Positions 8,512 to 19,953 are shown, counted from the first letter of the stretch. The stretch is DNA of 64,000 bases from an uncultured Aquimarina sp. (GCA_937958985.1 CALGLV010000007.1:1-64000); one strand, 5' to 3'. Notes: generated by a model from the sequence alone, not told the origin. Translations and numbers: made by a program.

Positions 8512-9195
8512 CTACTTTTTTAATTCCTGCCTTATTAAGTGAGCTAGTTTTTCTGCCGTAACAAACCCTTCGGTTAAAACTTTAGTGCTATTTCCTATTT
8601 TAATGGCACTAGCTGGATAGCCCCGGAAACCGTAATTTTGAATATCATAGAAAGATTTTTGAGCTTTATTCTCATAACAGTTACTATGCAACCTTTCAAC
8701 AAATTGATCTAAACTAATATCATAATCACCGATTAAGTCTAAATAGAATTCATCGGAATGGATATCTTTTCCCTCTCCAAAAAATGCTTCCTGAATTTTA
8801 GCCGCGAAATCGAACACTTTTTCAGGTCGTAGGTCTTTAACGATTTCAATAGCCACAGAAGCTTTCATTGAATTGTACGGATAGTTTATACTATCTAACA
8901 GCTTCAAGAAACCCTCTCCAAATATTTGCCCTGTTCGATCTGTTACAGATTGCATATTCCTTCGAATATGGCTACTCATATACCCCATCTTAGGCCCTCT
9001 AATGCCCGCAAACAGACCAACGTTTACTAATTCAAAGTCAACTTCATTCTTTAAAAGATGAATTGCTTTTTTTAACTCTTCTGAAAAACCATAGCACCAT
9101 CCACATAAAGTATCATAACCGTAGATTAATTTAGGCTTGTTGGTTGTAGGCTGATGTCTAATTATTACATCGTTAATTGTTGGTTGATTAATCAT
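8512..9195 (-). CDS. DsbA-family (FrnE/YwbO-like) thiol oxidoreductase
   Basis: A 227-residue protein with a thioredoxin fold and the active-site motif CGWC (C31, C34) in the context YDTLCGWCYGFS, followed by a helical insertion and a cis-proline region (GYPASAIKIG). The FrnE/YwbO group of DsbA-like proteins acts in the cytoplasm, and no signal peptide is visible here, so a cytoplasmic disulfide or glutathione-linked role is likely. The gene lies 44 bp upstream of the large haem/flavin fusion and 47 bp downstream of the 213-residue unknown gene, all leftward. This suggests work on the same substrate or protection of the fusion protein, which is inference. Confidence 0.85.
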   Translation of the reverse strand: MINQPTINDVIIRHQPTTNKPKLIYGYDTLCGWCYGFSEELKKAIHLLKNEVDFELVNVGLFAGIRGPKMGYMSSHIRRNMQSVTDRTGQIFGEGFLKLLDSINYPYNSMKASVAIEIVKDLRPEKVFDFAAKIQEAFFGEGKDIHSDEFYLDLIGDYDISLDQFVERLHSNCYENKAQKSFYDIQNYGFRGYPASAIKIGNSTKVLTEGFVTAEKLAHLIRQELKK

Positions 9196-9242
9196 TAATT
9201 TTATACGTATTGTTGGTTAATATTTTTTTTTAATTGTAATTC

Positions 9243-9884
9243 TTAATTTAATGTGTAGGAATACTTTGATCTATTCACTTTTTTACTAACACATTTATGT
9301 TGAATATTTCTAGAATAGCGATTCTCGATTAAGGAATCTTTAACGTCAAAAATCTTATGTATTTGCTTAGAGATATTTTTCAATTTCATTAAGCTAATTT
9401 CAATGTCGCTTAGGTTATGAAATTTGATATTTGAAGTGTGTGAATTTTTAGAACTGGTTTTATCGTCTATTGAATTAAAATGAATTACGGGTAATCCACT
9501 TTCCTCAAACAACTGCTGAATGTAATTACACAGAGTCAACTTTTCGGAACAATAAACTTTACTCGAAACACATCTGCTCCTGTCAAAAACAATGTATGCT
9601 GGTTTATTATACCTGCATGCTGCAAGTAGGTCATAAACAAACTGCATGGTTGAGCTCTCATCAAAATTTAATGGTAACGTAAAATATATGATGCTACTAC
9701 CTGCTATTAAACCTAAAATGTTAGAGAAACCTGAAATATGCCTTTCTGAAAACGATATACTAGAAGGAATTAAAAAGCTACTACTGTCAGTAGAATTTGA
9801 AAAACAAATTTCTTTTCCTTGTAAATCATCTTTTTCATATGTAAATTGTACAGTGCTAGGACTTAAAAAAGTATAATTTTTCAT
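9243..9884 (-). CDS. Unknown 213-residue protein, first gene of the IDO-fusion operon
   Basis: I do not recognise this protein. It starts at the first ATG leftward of the HxlR promoter region. It has no clear signal peptide. A hydrophobic segment at about residues 52-75 (GFSNILGLIAGSSIIYFTL) could be a buried strand-helix or a weak membrane segment. It has six cysteines, several in the middle third (ACRYNKP, SRCVSSKVYCSE, LCNYI), which fits the redox theme of its neighbours. The C-terminal 60 residues are basic and helical. Codon use is like that of its neighbours. It is probably cotranscribed with the DsbA-like and fusion genes. Confidence 0.7.
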   Translation of the reverse strand: MKNYTFLSPSTVQFTYEKDDLQGKEICFSNSTDSSSFLIPSSISFSERHISGFSNILGLIAGSSIIYFTLPLNFDESSTMQFVYDLLAACRYNKPAYIVFDRSRCVSSKVYCSEKLTLCNYIQQLFEESGLPVIHFNSIDDKTSSKNSHTSNIKFHNLSDIEISLMKLKNISKQIHKIFDVKDSLIENRYSRNIQHKCVSKKVNRSKYSYTLN

Positions 9885-9886
9885 GC

Positions 9887-9954
9887 TTTGAGGTTTAAAA
9901 TTCAGTTGTTGCTCTCTATAAATCTAACAACTAATTACCTCAAAACCAACAACT
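9887..9954. promoter_or_regulatory. Nested inverted repeats in the HxlR/operon intergenic region
   Basis: The 129-bp divergent intergenic region contains an outer inverted pair TTTGAGGT (9887-9894) and ACCTCAAA (9937-9944), an inner pair AGTTGTT (9905-9911) and AACAACT (9926-9932), and a further direct copy of AACAACT at 9948-9954. HxlR-family dimers bind such dyads and usually control the adjacent divergent gene. Treating these sites as the operator is inference. Confidence 0.5.
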
Positions 9955-10013
9955 TACCTTTTAGTCAGCAACGAACATAAAAGTTAGAAATACTGAAAAC
10001 CAAACTATTAGAT

Positions 10014-10349
10014 ATGGAAAAAAATTCACAAAAATTAATAGACACCTGTCCTGTTAGGAAATCTTTGGATGTTATTGGAGGAAAATGGCGTTTATTGATA
10101 ATAGGACAATTCTTTCAAAGTAAGATTCACCGATTTAGTGAACTAAAGCGTCTTTTACCTGAGATTAGTGAGAAAATGCTTAATCAAGAATTGAAATATT
10201 TGATTTTACATAAAATACTTCAAAAAAAATCATATCCCGAAACACCGCCTAGGGTAGAATACTCTTTAACACAATTAGGAGAGAATGCACTTCCTTTTAT
10301 AGGAATGCTGGCTGAGTTTGGAACTAAAATTGAAGCCTCTGATGAATAA
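10014..10349 (+). CDS. HxlR-family transcriptional regulator
   Basis: A 111-residue winged-helix regulator. The family signature CPVRKSLDVIGGKWRLLIIGQF occupies about residues 12-33 when read in pieces, followed by RFSELKRLLPEISEKML and the wing region YPETPPRVEYSLTQLG. C12 sits at the conserved N-terminal position used as a redox or electrophile sensor in characterised members such as YodB and HypR. It is divergent from the leftward operon that holds the DsbA-like and fusion proteins, so it is the likely regulator of that operon. A bidirectional terminator follows. Confidence 0.93.
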   Translation: MEKNSQKLIDTCPVRKSLDVIGGKWRLLIIGQFFQSKIHRFSELKRLLPEISEKMLNQELKYLILHKILQKKSYPETPPRVEYSLTQLGENALPFIGMLAEFGTKIEASDE

Positions 10350-10354
10350 AAACA

Positions 10355-10395
10355 AAAAAAGCGAAATAATACATTTGTATCATTTCGCTTTTTTC
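10355..10395. terminator. Bidirectional terminator between the HxlR gene and the ACBP gene
   Basis: AAAAAAGCGAAAT and ATTTCGCTTTTTT form a strong stem, with ATAC and GTAT extending it, between two convergent genes. It can end both the HxlR transcript and the leftward ftsH-to-ACBP transcript. Confidence 0.85.
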
Positions 10396-10415
10396 TAAAA
10401 ATTATGTTTAAATAT

Positions 10416-10679
10416 TTATTTCAAATATTTATTTACTAAGTATATATATTTTTGTTTTGCTTCATCACGACTAAACTTACCTACTTGGAATAAGGCGTTT
10501 AATTTAAAAGCATTTCTTATTTCAACACTATCAGAAGGCCTGTATAAGCCTGTATTTTCTGTAGCCTGCTTATAATAAGCGTAAAACTTCAATTTAATAT
10601 CAACTGGTAACTTTTTGGTGTAGGCATTTGCTTCTTTAACAGCTTCTAAAAATTCTTTATGTAATTTTTCATTATCCAT
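10416..10679 (-). CDS. Acyl-CoA-binding protein
   Basis: An 87-residue four-helix acyl-CoA-binding protein of the usual family length. Recognisable positions are LPVDIKLKFYAYYKQAT (about 24-40), the middle helix with NAFKLNALFQVGKFS, and the final helix EAKQKYIYLVNKY. It buffers long-chain acyl-CoA in the cytoplasm. It starts 2 bp beyond the psd stop codon and is the last gene of the ftsH/phospholipid operon, so it probably serves membrane lipid synthesis. ACBP is widespread in eukaryotes and patchy in bacteria, but it is frequent in Flavobacteriia. Confidence 0.9.
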   Translation of the reverse strand: MDNEKLHKEFLEAVKEANAYTKKLPVDIKLKFYAYYKQATENTGLYRPSDSVEIRNAFKLNALFQVGKFSRDEAKQKYIYLVNKYLK

Positions 10680-10681
10680 AT

Positions 10682-11329
10682 TTACAATGAAGCTAAAACG
10701 CTTTCACCACCTTTAACCTTATCACCTAAGTTAGCGTTAATTTTTGTTCCAACGGGTAAATAAATATCTACACGTGAACCAAATTTTATAAATCCGTTAT
10801 CTCCTCCCTGAGTTATACTTTCACCTTCCTTAGCATAATTAACAATTCGTTTTGCTAAAGCTCCTGCTATTTGCCTGTATAATATAGAAAAGTTAGAATC
10901 GCCTATTACAACCGTTGTTCTTTCATTTTCTTCGGAAGATTTTGGATGCCAAGCAACCAAAAATTTACCTGGGTGGTATTTACTAAAAAGCACTTTTCCT
11001 CCAATAGGGTTTCTTGTTACATGAACATTAATTGGAGACATAAATACAGATACTTGAAGTCTGTTTTCTTTATAATATTCTTTTTCAAAAACTTCTTCGA
11101 TAACAACAACTTTTCCGTCAACTGGAGAAACTATGTGTTTATCATTAATTACAGTATTCCTTTTAGGATTTCTGAAAAATTGTAAAATGATTATTAAAAA
11201 GAAAGTCAATAGTGCATATAACGCAATTTTTAAATAGAAATAAGGAACAAAGAAGTGAGTAAGTACTGTACCCAATGTTACTAACACTAATGTTATTGTA
11301 ATAATTTTAAAACCTTCTTTATGAAACAT
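10682..11329 (-). CDS. psd: Phosphatidylserine decarboxylase proenzyme, short type
   Basis: Makes phosphatidylethanolamine from phosphatidylserine at the inner membrane. The 215-residue length fits the short bacterial class. Two hydrophobic segments at about residues 8-28 and 30-52 anchor it. The self-cleavage site is in KFGSRVDIYLP, with G184/S185, where the serine becomes the pyruvoyl group. The start overlaps the end of cdsA by 11 bp, which indicates coupling. Together with cdsA and the acyl-CoA-binding protein it forms a phospholipid segment of the operon. A phosphatidylserine synthase gene is not in the window. Confidence 0.95.
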   Translation of the reverse strand: MFHKEGFKIITITLVLVTLGTVLTHFFVPYFYLKIALYALLTFFLIIILQFFRNPKRNTVINDKHIVSPVDGKVVVIEEVFEKEYYKENRLQVSVFMSPINVHVTRNPIGGKVLFSKYHPGKFLVAWHPKSSEENERTTVVIGDSNFSILYRQIAGALAKRIVNYAKEGESITQGGDNGFIKFGSRVDIYLPVGTKINANLGDKVKGGESVLASL

Positions 11330-12125
11330 AATTAATTATTTGTAAGTACAAAAATACAAAAGGGCTAGCATATAATACGCTATCAAAGCGATCAAAAATA
11401 CCGCCATGACCTGGCATTATAGATCCGCTATCTTTTACACCTGCTTGTCGTTTAAATTTAGATTGTATTAAATCGCCTATAGTACCGAAAAAACTTACTA
11501 TTAAGCCAAAACCAATCCAAAGCCATATATTTAATGTACTGGTAATATATGCTATTATTACACTTGCTAAACAAGTAAATAGTAATCCCCCGACAAATCC
11601 TTCTACAGTCTTTTTTGGAGATATTTGCTCATATAATTTATTTTTTCCTAAATTCTTTCCTGTCAAATATGCAAAAGAATCATTAACCCAAATGAGTATA
11701 AATATTCCTAGAATGTATATGGGTTCATAATAACCTTCAACTTGAAAAGGAATAAGACTCATAAAAACAAAGCATGAAATGAGATAGAATATACTGACTA
11801 TATATTTCTTTTTTTCGAACATCGGAATAATTCGAATGTATATCAAGTCGTGTAACAGTAACAATTGCGTGATTATCGTAATTGCTAAAACACTCAATAT
11901 TATAAGTTTTGGCATCTCAAAAAGATGGCATCCTAATATACAAGATAATAGTAATAGGTATAAAGTTATATTTTTAAGGTGTATTAATCTTTTAAACTCC
12001 CACAAACATATTACGGAAAGTGAAATTAAAACAGCTAAAAAGGCGTATTGATTGAATAAAATACTTGAGATTAAAATAGCAACATAAACCCCACCAGAAA
12101 GGATTCTTTTATAAAATTCACCCAT
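11319..12125 (-). CDS. cdsA: Phosphatidate cytidylyltransferase
   Basis: Forms CDP-diacylglycerol from phosphatidic acid and CTP in the inner membrane. The 268-residue polytopic protein has about seven to eight membrane segments. The C-terminal signature is present as SQSKFKRQAGVKDSGSIMPGHGG followed by FDRFDSVL when read in segments (about 219-250), with the conserved Lys-Asp and Asp residues. It lies between the LUD-domain gene (1-bp gap) and psd (overlap) and supplies the precursor for psd's branch. Confidence 0.95.
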   Translation of the reverse strand: MGEFYKRILSGGVYVAILISSILFNQYAFLAVLISLSVICLWEFKRLIHLKNITLYLLLLSCILGCHLFEMPKLIILSVLAITIITQLLLLHDLIYIRIIPMFEKKKYIVSIFYLISCFVFMSLIPFQVEGYYEPIYILGIFILIWVNDSFAYLTGKNLGKNKLYEQISPKKTVEGFVGGLLFTCLASVIIAYITSTLNIWLWIGFGLIVSFFGTIGDLIQSKFKRQAGVKDSGSIMPGHGGIFDRFDSVLYASPFVFLYLQIINYVS

Positions 12126-12126
12126 A

Positions 12127-12726
12127 CTATAAATCTTCTACTAATAATAAATATAGGTTTTTTGAACTACTACCATAGCTCATAAAATCATCACTTTGTT
12201 TTGTGCTTCCGAAATGTTGAATAGTCGTAATATTTGAGGGTATTACACCTGTTTTATGCTTAATTCCTTTCAAACCTTCACTTATATCTCTAATTAATTG
12301 GCTAGTATACGCTATTACAACTAATTGATCTGGAATTTCGTAAAGTTTTTTTTCTTTTAATTGGTTTGAAGAAACTAAAATACCACCTATTCCCGAAATT
12401 AAATACTCACAATCAGATAGGTAAAAAGATGCTTTCTCATTTGTAGAAAACTTTAAATTATAATCTGAAAATTCAGCCTTTATAGTATTTTGCAAACAAC
12501 AAACTTCCGCATTTGACCAATCATTTTCTATGAGAATGTTTTCAAAAGCCTCATGGGCTTCTTGAATATTATCACAATATAGAAATTTGCCGTTTTTTTC
12601 GGTAAATTTCAACATAAATTGTTCATCAACCGGGATGTCATCCGCTGGCATATATTTACTACTACCGCAATCATCGATAGATTTCGACGAGGTATTTTTT
12701 GTAAATATTTTTTTAAAGAAATTCAT
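12127..12726 (-). CDS. LUD-domain (LutC/YkgG-like) protein
   Basis: A 199-residue cytoplasmic protein that I assign to the LUD superfamily from its C-terminal half. ADCEYLISGIGGILVSS-type and PDQLVVIAYTSQLIRDISEGL-type segments and the closing GSSSKNLYLLLVEDL resemble LutC/YkgG proteins. LutC works with LutA and LutB in lactate oxidation, but neither partner is in the window. In flavobacteria a lone LUD gene commonly sits between ftsH and cdsA, as here. Its job in that setting is not established to my knowledge. Confidence 0.75.
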   Translation of the reverse strand: MNFFKKIFTKNTSSKSIDDCGSSKYMPADDIPVDEQFMLKFTEKNGKFLYCDNIQEAHEAFENILIENDWSNAEVCCLQNTIKAEFSDYNLKFSTNEKASFYLSDCEYLISGIGGILVSSNQLKEKKLYEIPDQLVVIAYTSQLIRDISEGLKGIKHKTGVIPSNITTIQHFGSTKQSDDFMSYGSSSKNLYLLLVEDL

Positions 12727-12805
12727 AACTTAAATGCGTACTCTTTCAAATCCGCATCTAAGTTACGCAAAATTGTTAAAATTCGTTACTATTTACAACT
12801 TACTA

Positions 12806-14779
12806 TTAAGCTTCTTCTACAGTAGACTGTTTATCAGACTCCTTAATATCTTCTTCTTTATCAAAAGGGCGTTTTCCAAAAATTTCCTGAAGATTATCTT
12901 TAAAAATAACTTCTTTCTCAAGTAATACTTCTGCTAGCTGTGTTAATTTATCTTTGTTTTCTTCTAACAAATCAATAGCTCTTTGGTATTGTGCTTCTAT
13001 TATTTCAGAAATTTCTTTATCGATTAACACGGCTGTTTGCTCACTGTAAGGTTTATTAAAATCATATTGATTTTGACCGCTTGAATCGTAGTAGGTTAAA
13101 TTACCTATTTTATCACTAAGACCATATACAGTTACCATTGCTCTGGCTTGCTTTGTAACCTTTTCTAAATCGCTTAATGCGCCTGTAGAAATCTCATTAA
13201 AAATAACTTTCTCTGCTGCTCTACCACCAAGGGTTGCACACATTTCATCTAGCATTTGGTTAGGACGAACAATTTGTCTTTCTTCTGGCAAATACCAAGC
13301 GGCTCCTAACGATTGCCCTCTAGGCACAATAGTAACTTTAACCAATGGTGCTGCATGTTCAAGCATCCAACTCACTGTAGCGTGACCGGCCTCATGAAAA
13401 GCTATAGCTCTCTTTTCTGAAGGAGTAATTATTTTGTTTTTCTTTTCTAAACCTCCAACAATTCTATCGACAGCATCTAAAAAATCCTGTTTACCAACTG
13501 CTTTTTTACCTTTACGGGCTGCTATTAATGCTGCTTCATTACAAACATTAGCAATATCAGCTCCAGAAAAACCTGGTGTTTGTTTTGATAAAAAACTAAC
13601 ATCTAATTTTTCTTCCTTTTTAATTGGCTTTAAATGTACCTGAAAAATTTCTGCTCTTTCATTAACATCTGGCAAATCAACATAAATTTGTCTGTCAAAA
13701 CGACCTGCTCGCATTAATGCTTTATCTAAAACATCTGCTCGGTTTGTAGCTGCTATAACAATAACATTACTGTTCGAACCAAAACCATCCATTTCTGTTA
13801 GTAATTGATTCAATGTATTTTCACGCTCATCATTAGAACCTGACATAGCGTTATTACCACGCGCACGACCTATAGCATCTATCTCATCAATAAAAATAAT
13901 AGCGGGCGATTTATCTTTTGCTTGTTTAAATAAATCACGAACTCTTGAAGCTCCTACACCAACAAACATTTCTACAAAGTCAGAACCCGATAAAGAGAAA
14001 AAAGGCACCTTAGCTTCACCTGCAACAGCTTTTGCTAATAATGTTTTTCCTGTACCTGGAGGTCCTACTAACAAGGCCCCTTTTGGAATTTTCCCTCCAA
14101 GAGAGGTGTATTTCTCCGGATTTTTTAAAAAATCTACAATTTCTTGAACTTCTTCCTTCGCTCCTTCTAATCCAGCGACATTATCAAATGAAATCTGAAT
14201 GTCCGTTTTTTCATCAAAAAGTTTAGCTTTAGATTTTCCGATATTAAAAATTTGACCTCCTGGACCACCTCCACCAGATCCACCACTCATTCGCTTCATT
14301 ACAAATATCCAAACTCCAATAAGCAAGGCTATAGGTAAAAGTGTAATGATGATATCACCTAAAAAATTAGAATCTGAAACAAAATATATAGTTGCATCTA
14401 AATTATTAGCCTTTTTAATTTCATCAAATTCATTTTGAAAATAAGCTAAATCACCTATTTCAAACTGATAATCTGCTGTTACGCCACCTGAAGCAGTATC
14501 TAAGAAAGATGTGCTTCTTTTTCGCTTATGCTCTTCAAGCATTTTAGCCTCCGGAGTAAGGAATACTTTTGCTAATCTGTTGTTTACTATATTAACTTTA
14601 GCGACTTCTTTTTCTCTTAAAAAAGAGAAAAAATCTGAAGTTGAAATCTGTTTATTTGCTCCAACTCCTGAATCGAAAAAAGTAATTGCAACAAATCCTA
14701 ACACAACTACTGCTATAATCCAATAAGAGTTAAATTTTGGACGCTTACTCTTATCTACTTTTTTATTTTGATTTGCCAT
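12806..14779 (-). CDS. ftsH: ATP-dependent zinc metalloprotease FtsH
   Basis: A membrane-bound AAA+ protease that degrades misfolded or regulatory membrane and cytoplasmic proteins. The 657-residue protein has membrane segments at about 19-37 and 143-161 that flank a periplasmic domain. The Walker A motif GPPGTGKT is at 239-246, Walker B ([11 protein letters not shown]) near 295, the second region of homology near 345, and the zinc site HEAGH at 462-466. The C-terminus is acidic and charged. It lies 20 bp after rsfS and precedes the LUD, cdsA and psd genes, so proteolysis and phospholipid synthesis are linked in one transcript. Confidence 0.98.
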   Translation of the reverse strand: MANQNKKVDKSKRPKFNSYWIIAVVVLGFVAITFFDSGVGANKQISTSDFFSFLREKEVAKVNIVNNRLAKVFLTPEAKMLEEHKRKRSTSFLDTASGGVTADYQFEIGDLAYFQNEFDEIKKANNLDATIYFVSDSNFLGDIIITLLPIALLIGVWIFVMKRMSGGSGGGGPGGQIFNIGKSKAKLFDEKTDIQISFDNVAGLEGAKEEVQEIVDFLKNPEKYTSLGGKIPKGALLVGPPGTGKTLLAKAVAGEAKVPFFSLSGSDFVEMFVGVGASRVRDLFKQAKDKSPAIIFIDEIDAIGRARGNNAMSGSNDERENTLNQLLTEMDGFGSNSNVIVIAATNRADVLDKALMRAGRFDRQIYVDLPDVNERAEIFQVHLKPIKKEEKLDVSFLSKQTPGFSGADIANVCNEAALIAARKGKKAVGKQDFLDAVDRIVGGLEKKNKIITPSEKRAIAFHEAGHATVSWMLEHAAPLVKVTIVPRGQSLGAAWYLPEERQIVRPNQMLDEMCATLGGRAAEKVIFNEISTGALSDLEKVTKQARAMVTVYGLSDKIGNLTYYDSSGQNQYDFNKPYSEQTAVLIDKEISEIIEAQYQRAIDLLEENKDKLTQLAEVLLEKEVIFKDNLQEIFGKRPFDKEEDIKESDKQSTVEEA

Positions 14780-14799
14780 TAAATCTTTATCAATAAATT

Positions 14800-15171
14800 T
14801 TAATAATTTGAAGGAATAATAGTGCTCTTTGCATCACCCCAAAGTGCTTCTATATCATACTCTTCTCTAATGTGTTTTTGAAATACATGAACTACCACGT
14901 TAACATAATCCATCAATACCCACTCAGCATTTTCAGAACCTTCAACGTGCCATGGCTTATCTTTTAAAGCTTTACTTACTATTTTCTGAACAGAACCAAC
15001 TATCGCATTTACTTGCGTGTTAGAGTTTCCGTTACATATCACAAAATAGTCACATACTGTGTTTTCTAATTTTCTTAAATCTAGTATAGTTATATCCTGA
15101 CCTTTTACTTCTTCAATACCTTTAATGATTTCTGCAATTAAGCTATCATTATCAATGTGTGTTTTCGACAT
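14800..15171 (-). CDS. rsfS: Ribosomal silencing factor RsfS
   Basis: A 123-residue RsfS/Iojap protein. The family binds uL14 on the large subunit and blocks subunit joining under nutrient limitation. Diagnostic segments are VCDYFVICNGNSNTQVNAI (about 39-57), WHVEGSENAEWVLMDYVNVVVHVF (about 79-102, read in parts) and YDIEALWGDA near the end. It is the first gene of the leftward ftsH operon and is divergent from birA across 77 bp. Confidence 0.96.
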   Translation of the reverse strand: MSKTHIDNDSLIAEIIKGIEEVKGQDITILDLRKLENTVCDYFVICNGNSNTQVNAIVGSVQKIVSKALKDKPWHVEGSENAEWVLMDYVNVVVHVFQKHIREEYDIEALWGDAKSTIIPSNY

Positions 15172-15248
15172 TCTTTTATTTTAACAAAACAAAGTTATTC
15201 TTTTTTGAGGTTTTAATGCGTTATTTGTAACCTATAACTTTATTATTT

Positions 15249-15986
15249 GTGATAAATTTAATCAAAGTTGATGCCACAGAATCTACAAACAGCTTCTTAA
15301 AAGAGCTTGTTAGGAATAAAACTATCCATAAAACAACATGTGTTTGGGCCAAGCATCAAACTAATGGCAAAGGGCAAATGGGCAATACTTGGTTGGCAAA
15401 AAGCGGGCTAAACCTTACATTCAGTATATATACTCCCATTTCTAATGAACTAGCCAAACATACAATTGCTATAAATTTGATATCAGCTTTAAGTGTTTTT
15501 AAGGCTTTAAAACAATTTTCTTTACCCTTACTGCATATTAAATGGCCTAACGACATTATGTCAGCAAATAAAAAAATTGGAGGGATACTTATTGAGAATA
15601 CCTACAAAAATGGCGCATGTAATGGAAGTATTATTGGAATAGGTCTAAACATAAACCAAGATAAATTTGAAAATTTACCCCAAGCAAGCTCTTTAAAAAT
15701 AATTACTTCAAATACATTTGACTTAGAACAAATTTTAAATTCTATTTTAATGAAGTTTGAAACTTCATTAAAAAATTATGATTCAACAAATTTCAATCTT
15801 TTAAAAAAACAATTTGAAGCTGCTTTATTTAGAAAAGGAAAGGCCTCAACTTTTATAAAGAACGATCAAAACACTAGATTTACAGGAATAATTCAAGGAA
15901 TTTCGAATTGTGGAAAGCTTATTGTATTAGAAGAAGATAACCTAATAAATCAGTATAACTTAAAAGAAATAAGACTCTTATTTTAG
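15249..15986 (+). CDS. birA: Biotin--[acetyl-CoA-carboxylase] ligase
   Basis: Attaches biotin to the biotin carboxyl carrier protein. The 245-residue protein is the monofunctional class without the N-terminal DNA-binding domain of E. coli BirA. The biotinyl-AMP loop is GKGQMGNTW (40-48) and the catalytic KWPNDI is near residue 98. A GTG start at 15249 is chosen because it places the conserved DATESTN segment at residues 8-14 and no in-frame ATG precedes it. The leader is very short. It is divergent from rsfS and followed by panB after 50 bp. Confidence 0.93.
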   Translation: MINLIKVDATESTNSFLKELVRNKTIHKTTCVWAKHQTNGKGQMGNTWLAKSGLNLTFSIYTPISNELAKHTIAINLISALSVFKALKQFSLPLLHIKWPNDIMSANKKIGGILIENTYKNGACNGSIIGIGLNINQDKFENLPQASSLKIITSNTFDLEQILNSILMKFETSLKNYDSTNFNLLKKQFEAALFRKGKASTFIKNDQNTRFTGIIQGISNCGKLIVLEEDNLINQYNLKEIRLLF

Positions 15987-16036
15987 TTTCTAAAAGAAAA
16001 TAGTATTACTAAATTCACCCTAAAATAGTAAAAACC

Positions 16037-16852
16037 ATGTCAACAGTAAAAAAAGATTACAAACGTATTACCACTCGAAGTTTAGTAGAAATGAAATCGA
16101 ACGGCGAAAAAATTTCGATGGTTACTGCATACGATTATACTATGGCGCAAATGGTAGATAAAGCAGGTGTAGATGTTATTTTAGTAGGCGATTCCGCCTC
16201 AAATGTAATGGCAGGGCATGAAACTACTTTACCTATTACTTTAGACCAAATGATATATCACGCATCGTCCGTAGTAAGAGGTGCTAAACGCTCATTAGTA
16301 GTGGTCGACTTACCTTTTGGAAGCTACCAAAGTGACCCAAAAGAGGCATTACGCTCTGCAATCAGAATCATGAAAGAATCTGGCGGGCACTCTATTAAAC
16401 TAGAAGGAGGTTCGGAAATTAAAGACTCTATTAAAAAGATATTAAATGCAGGTATTCCTGTAATGGGACATTTAGGATTAACACCTCAATCTATTTATAA
16501 ATTTGGGACTTATACTGTTAGAGCTAAAGAAGAAGAAGAAGCCCAAAAATTAATTAAAGATGCTTTGTTTCTACAAAAAGCTGGATGTTTTGCAGTAGTA
16601 CTTGAAAAAGTACCCGCTAAATTAGCACAACAAGTAGCACAACAACTTACCATACCTGTAATAGGAATTGGTGCTGGTAAAGTAGATGGCCAAGTATTGG
16701 TGGTAAATGACTTATTAGGAATGACACATGAGTTTAATCCGCGTTTTTTAAGACGTTACCTAAACTTACACGAGCTTATTACAAACGCTGTTGGGCAATA
16801 TGTAAGCGATGTAAAAGAAGAAGATTTTCCTAACGAAAATGAGCAATATTAA
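16037..16852 (+). CDS. panB: 3-methyl-2-oxobutanoate hydroxymethyltransferase
   Basis: Catalyses the first step of pantothenate synthesis, adding a hydroxymethyl group from methylene-tetrahydrofolate to ketoisovalerate. The 271-residue TIM-barrel protein shows the signatures [30 protein letters not shown] (read in parts, about 29-57), the metal-ligand region [10 protein letters not shown] and the [10 protein letters not shown] segment. The substrate ketoisovalerate comes from the ilv pathway encoded at 31533-35040. It lies between birA and an RluA-type synthase in the same direction, so two cofactor genes are adjacent. Confidence 0.97.
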   Translation: MSTVKKDYKRITTRSLVEMKSNGEKISMVTAYDYTMAQMVDKAGVDVILVGDSASNVMAGHETTLPITLDQMIYHASSVVRGAKRSLVVVDLPFGSYQSDPKEALRSAIRIMKESGGHSIKLEGGSEIKDSIKKILNAGIPVMGHLGLTPQSIYKFGTYTVRAKEEEEAQKLIKDALFLQKAGCFAVVLEKVPAKLAQQVAQQLTIPVIGIGAGKVDGQVLVVNDLLGMTHEFNPRFLRRYLNLHELITNAVGQYVSDVKEEDFPNENEQY

Positions 16853-16903
16853 ACCAATTCTACTCAAAATATCATTTAACACATACTTCATAATACACAC
16901 AAC

Positions 16904-17599
16904 TTGAAACAACATTCTACCATTGAAAATCTTGAGGTTATCTACGAAGACAATCACATTATAGCAATTAACAAAAAAGCAGGTGATATTGTTCAAGGAG
17001 ATCAAACTGGAGATGAGCCTTTAAGTGAAGTTGTAAAAAAATATATTGCTAAAAAATATAATAAACCAGGCGCTGTATTTTTGGGTGTAGTACATCGGTT
17101 AGATAGACCAACTACTGGTGTTATTATTTTTGCACGAACAACTAAAGCGCTTACTAGGCTTAACAAAGCTTTCGCTGAAAAAAATACAAGCAAAACATAT
17201 TGGGCAATGATTAGCGAGAAACCTCCAAAAGATCAAGACACCTTAATACACTATTTGGTTCGAAATCAAAAACAAAATAAATCTTACGCCCATCCAAAAG
17301 AGGTTACCGATTCTAAAAAGGCTAGTTTATCTTATAAATTACTACAAAAGCTAGATAATTTTTCTCTTTTAGAAATTGATTTACATACAGGAAGACACCA
17401 TCAAATAAGAGCTCAACTTAATAAAATAGGCTGCTCTATTAAAGGAGATTTAAAATACGGGGCAAAGCGAAGTAACCCTAATGGAGGTATTCACTTGCAC
17501 GCGAGGAAACTTACGCTTATGCATCCTGTAAAAAAAGAACCCTTAACTTTTATTGCACCGCCACCAAAAGATTCTTTATGGGATGTGGTTAGTAAATAG
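16904..17599 (+). CDS. RluA-family RNA pseudouridine synthase
   Basis: A 231-residue pseudouridine synthase without an S4 domain. The catalytic motif HRLDRPTTG contains D67, and GRHHQIRAQL (about 165-174) is the second family signature. The target RNA cannot be told from the sequence. The TTG at 16904 is taken as the start because a stop lies in frame at 16877-16879, no ATG lies between, and starting later would remove the first conserved strand (VIYEDNHIIAINK). A strong bidirectional terminator follows. Confidence 0.92.
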   Translation: MKQHSTIENLEVIYEDNHIIAINKKAGDIVQGDQTGDEPLSEVVKKYIAKKYNKPGAVFLGVVHRLDRPTTGVIIFARTTKALTRLNKAFAEKNTSKTYWAMISEKPPKDQDTLIHYLVRNQKQNKSYAHPKEVTDSKKASLSYKLLQKLDNFSLLEIDLHTGRHHQIRAQLNKIGCSIKGDLKYGAKRSNPNGGIHLHARKLTLMHPVKKEPLTFIAPPPKDSLWDVVSK

Positions 17600-17620
17600 T
17601 GTTATGAAAATTAAATAAAA

Positions 17621-17655
17621 AAAAGCCTCTTTAAGCTAAACTTAAAGAGGCTTTT
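17621..17655. terminator. Bidirectional terminator between the RluA-type gene and katG
   Basis: AAAAGCCTCTTTAAG and CTTAAAGAGGCTTTT make a perfect 15-base stem with a CTAAA loop between convergent genes. Confidence 0.9.
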
Positions 17656-17676
17656 CTATTAAAATATTACAAGTTA

Positions 17677-19953
<2,277 letters not shown>

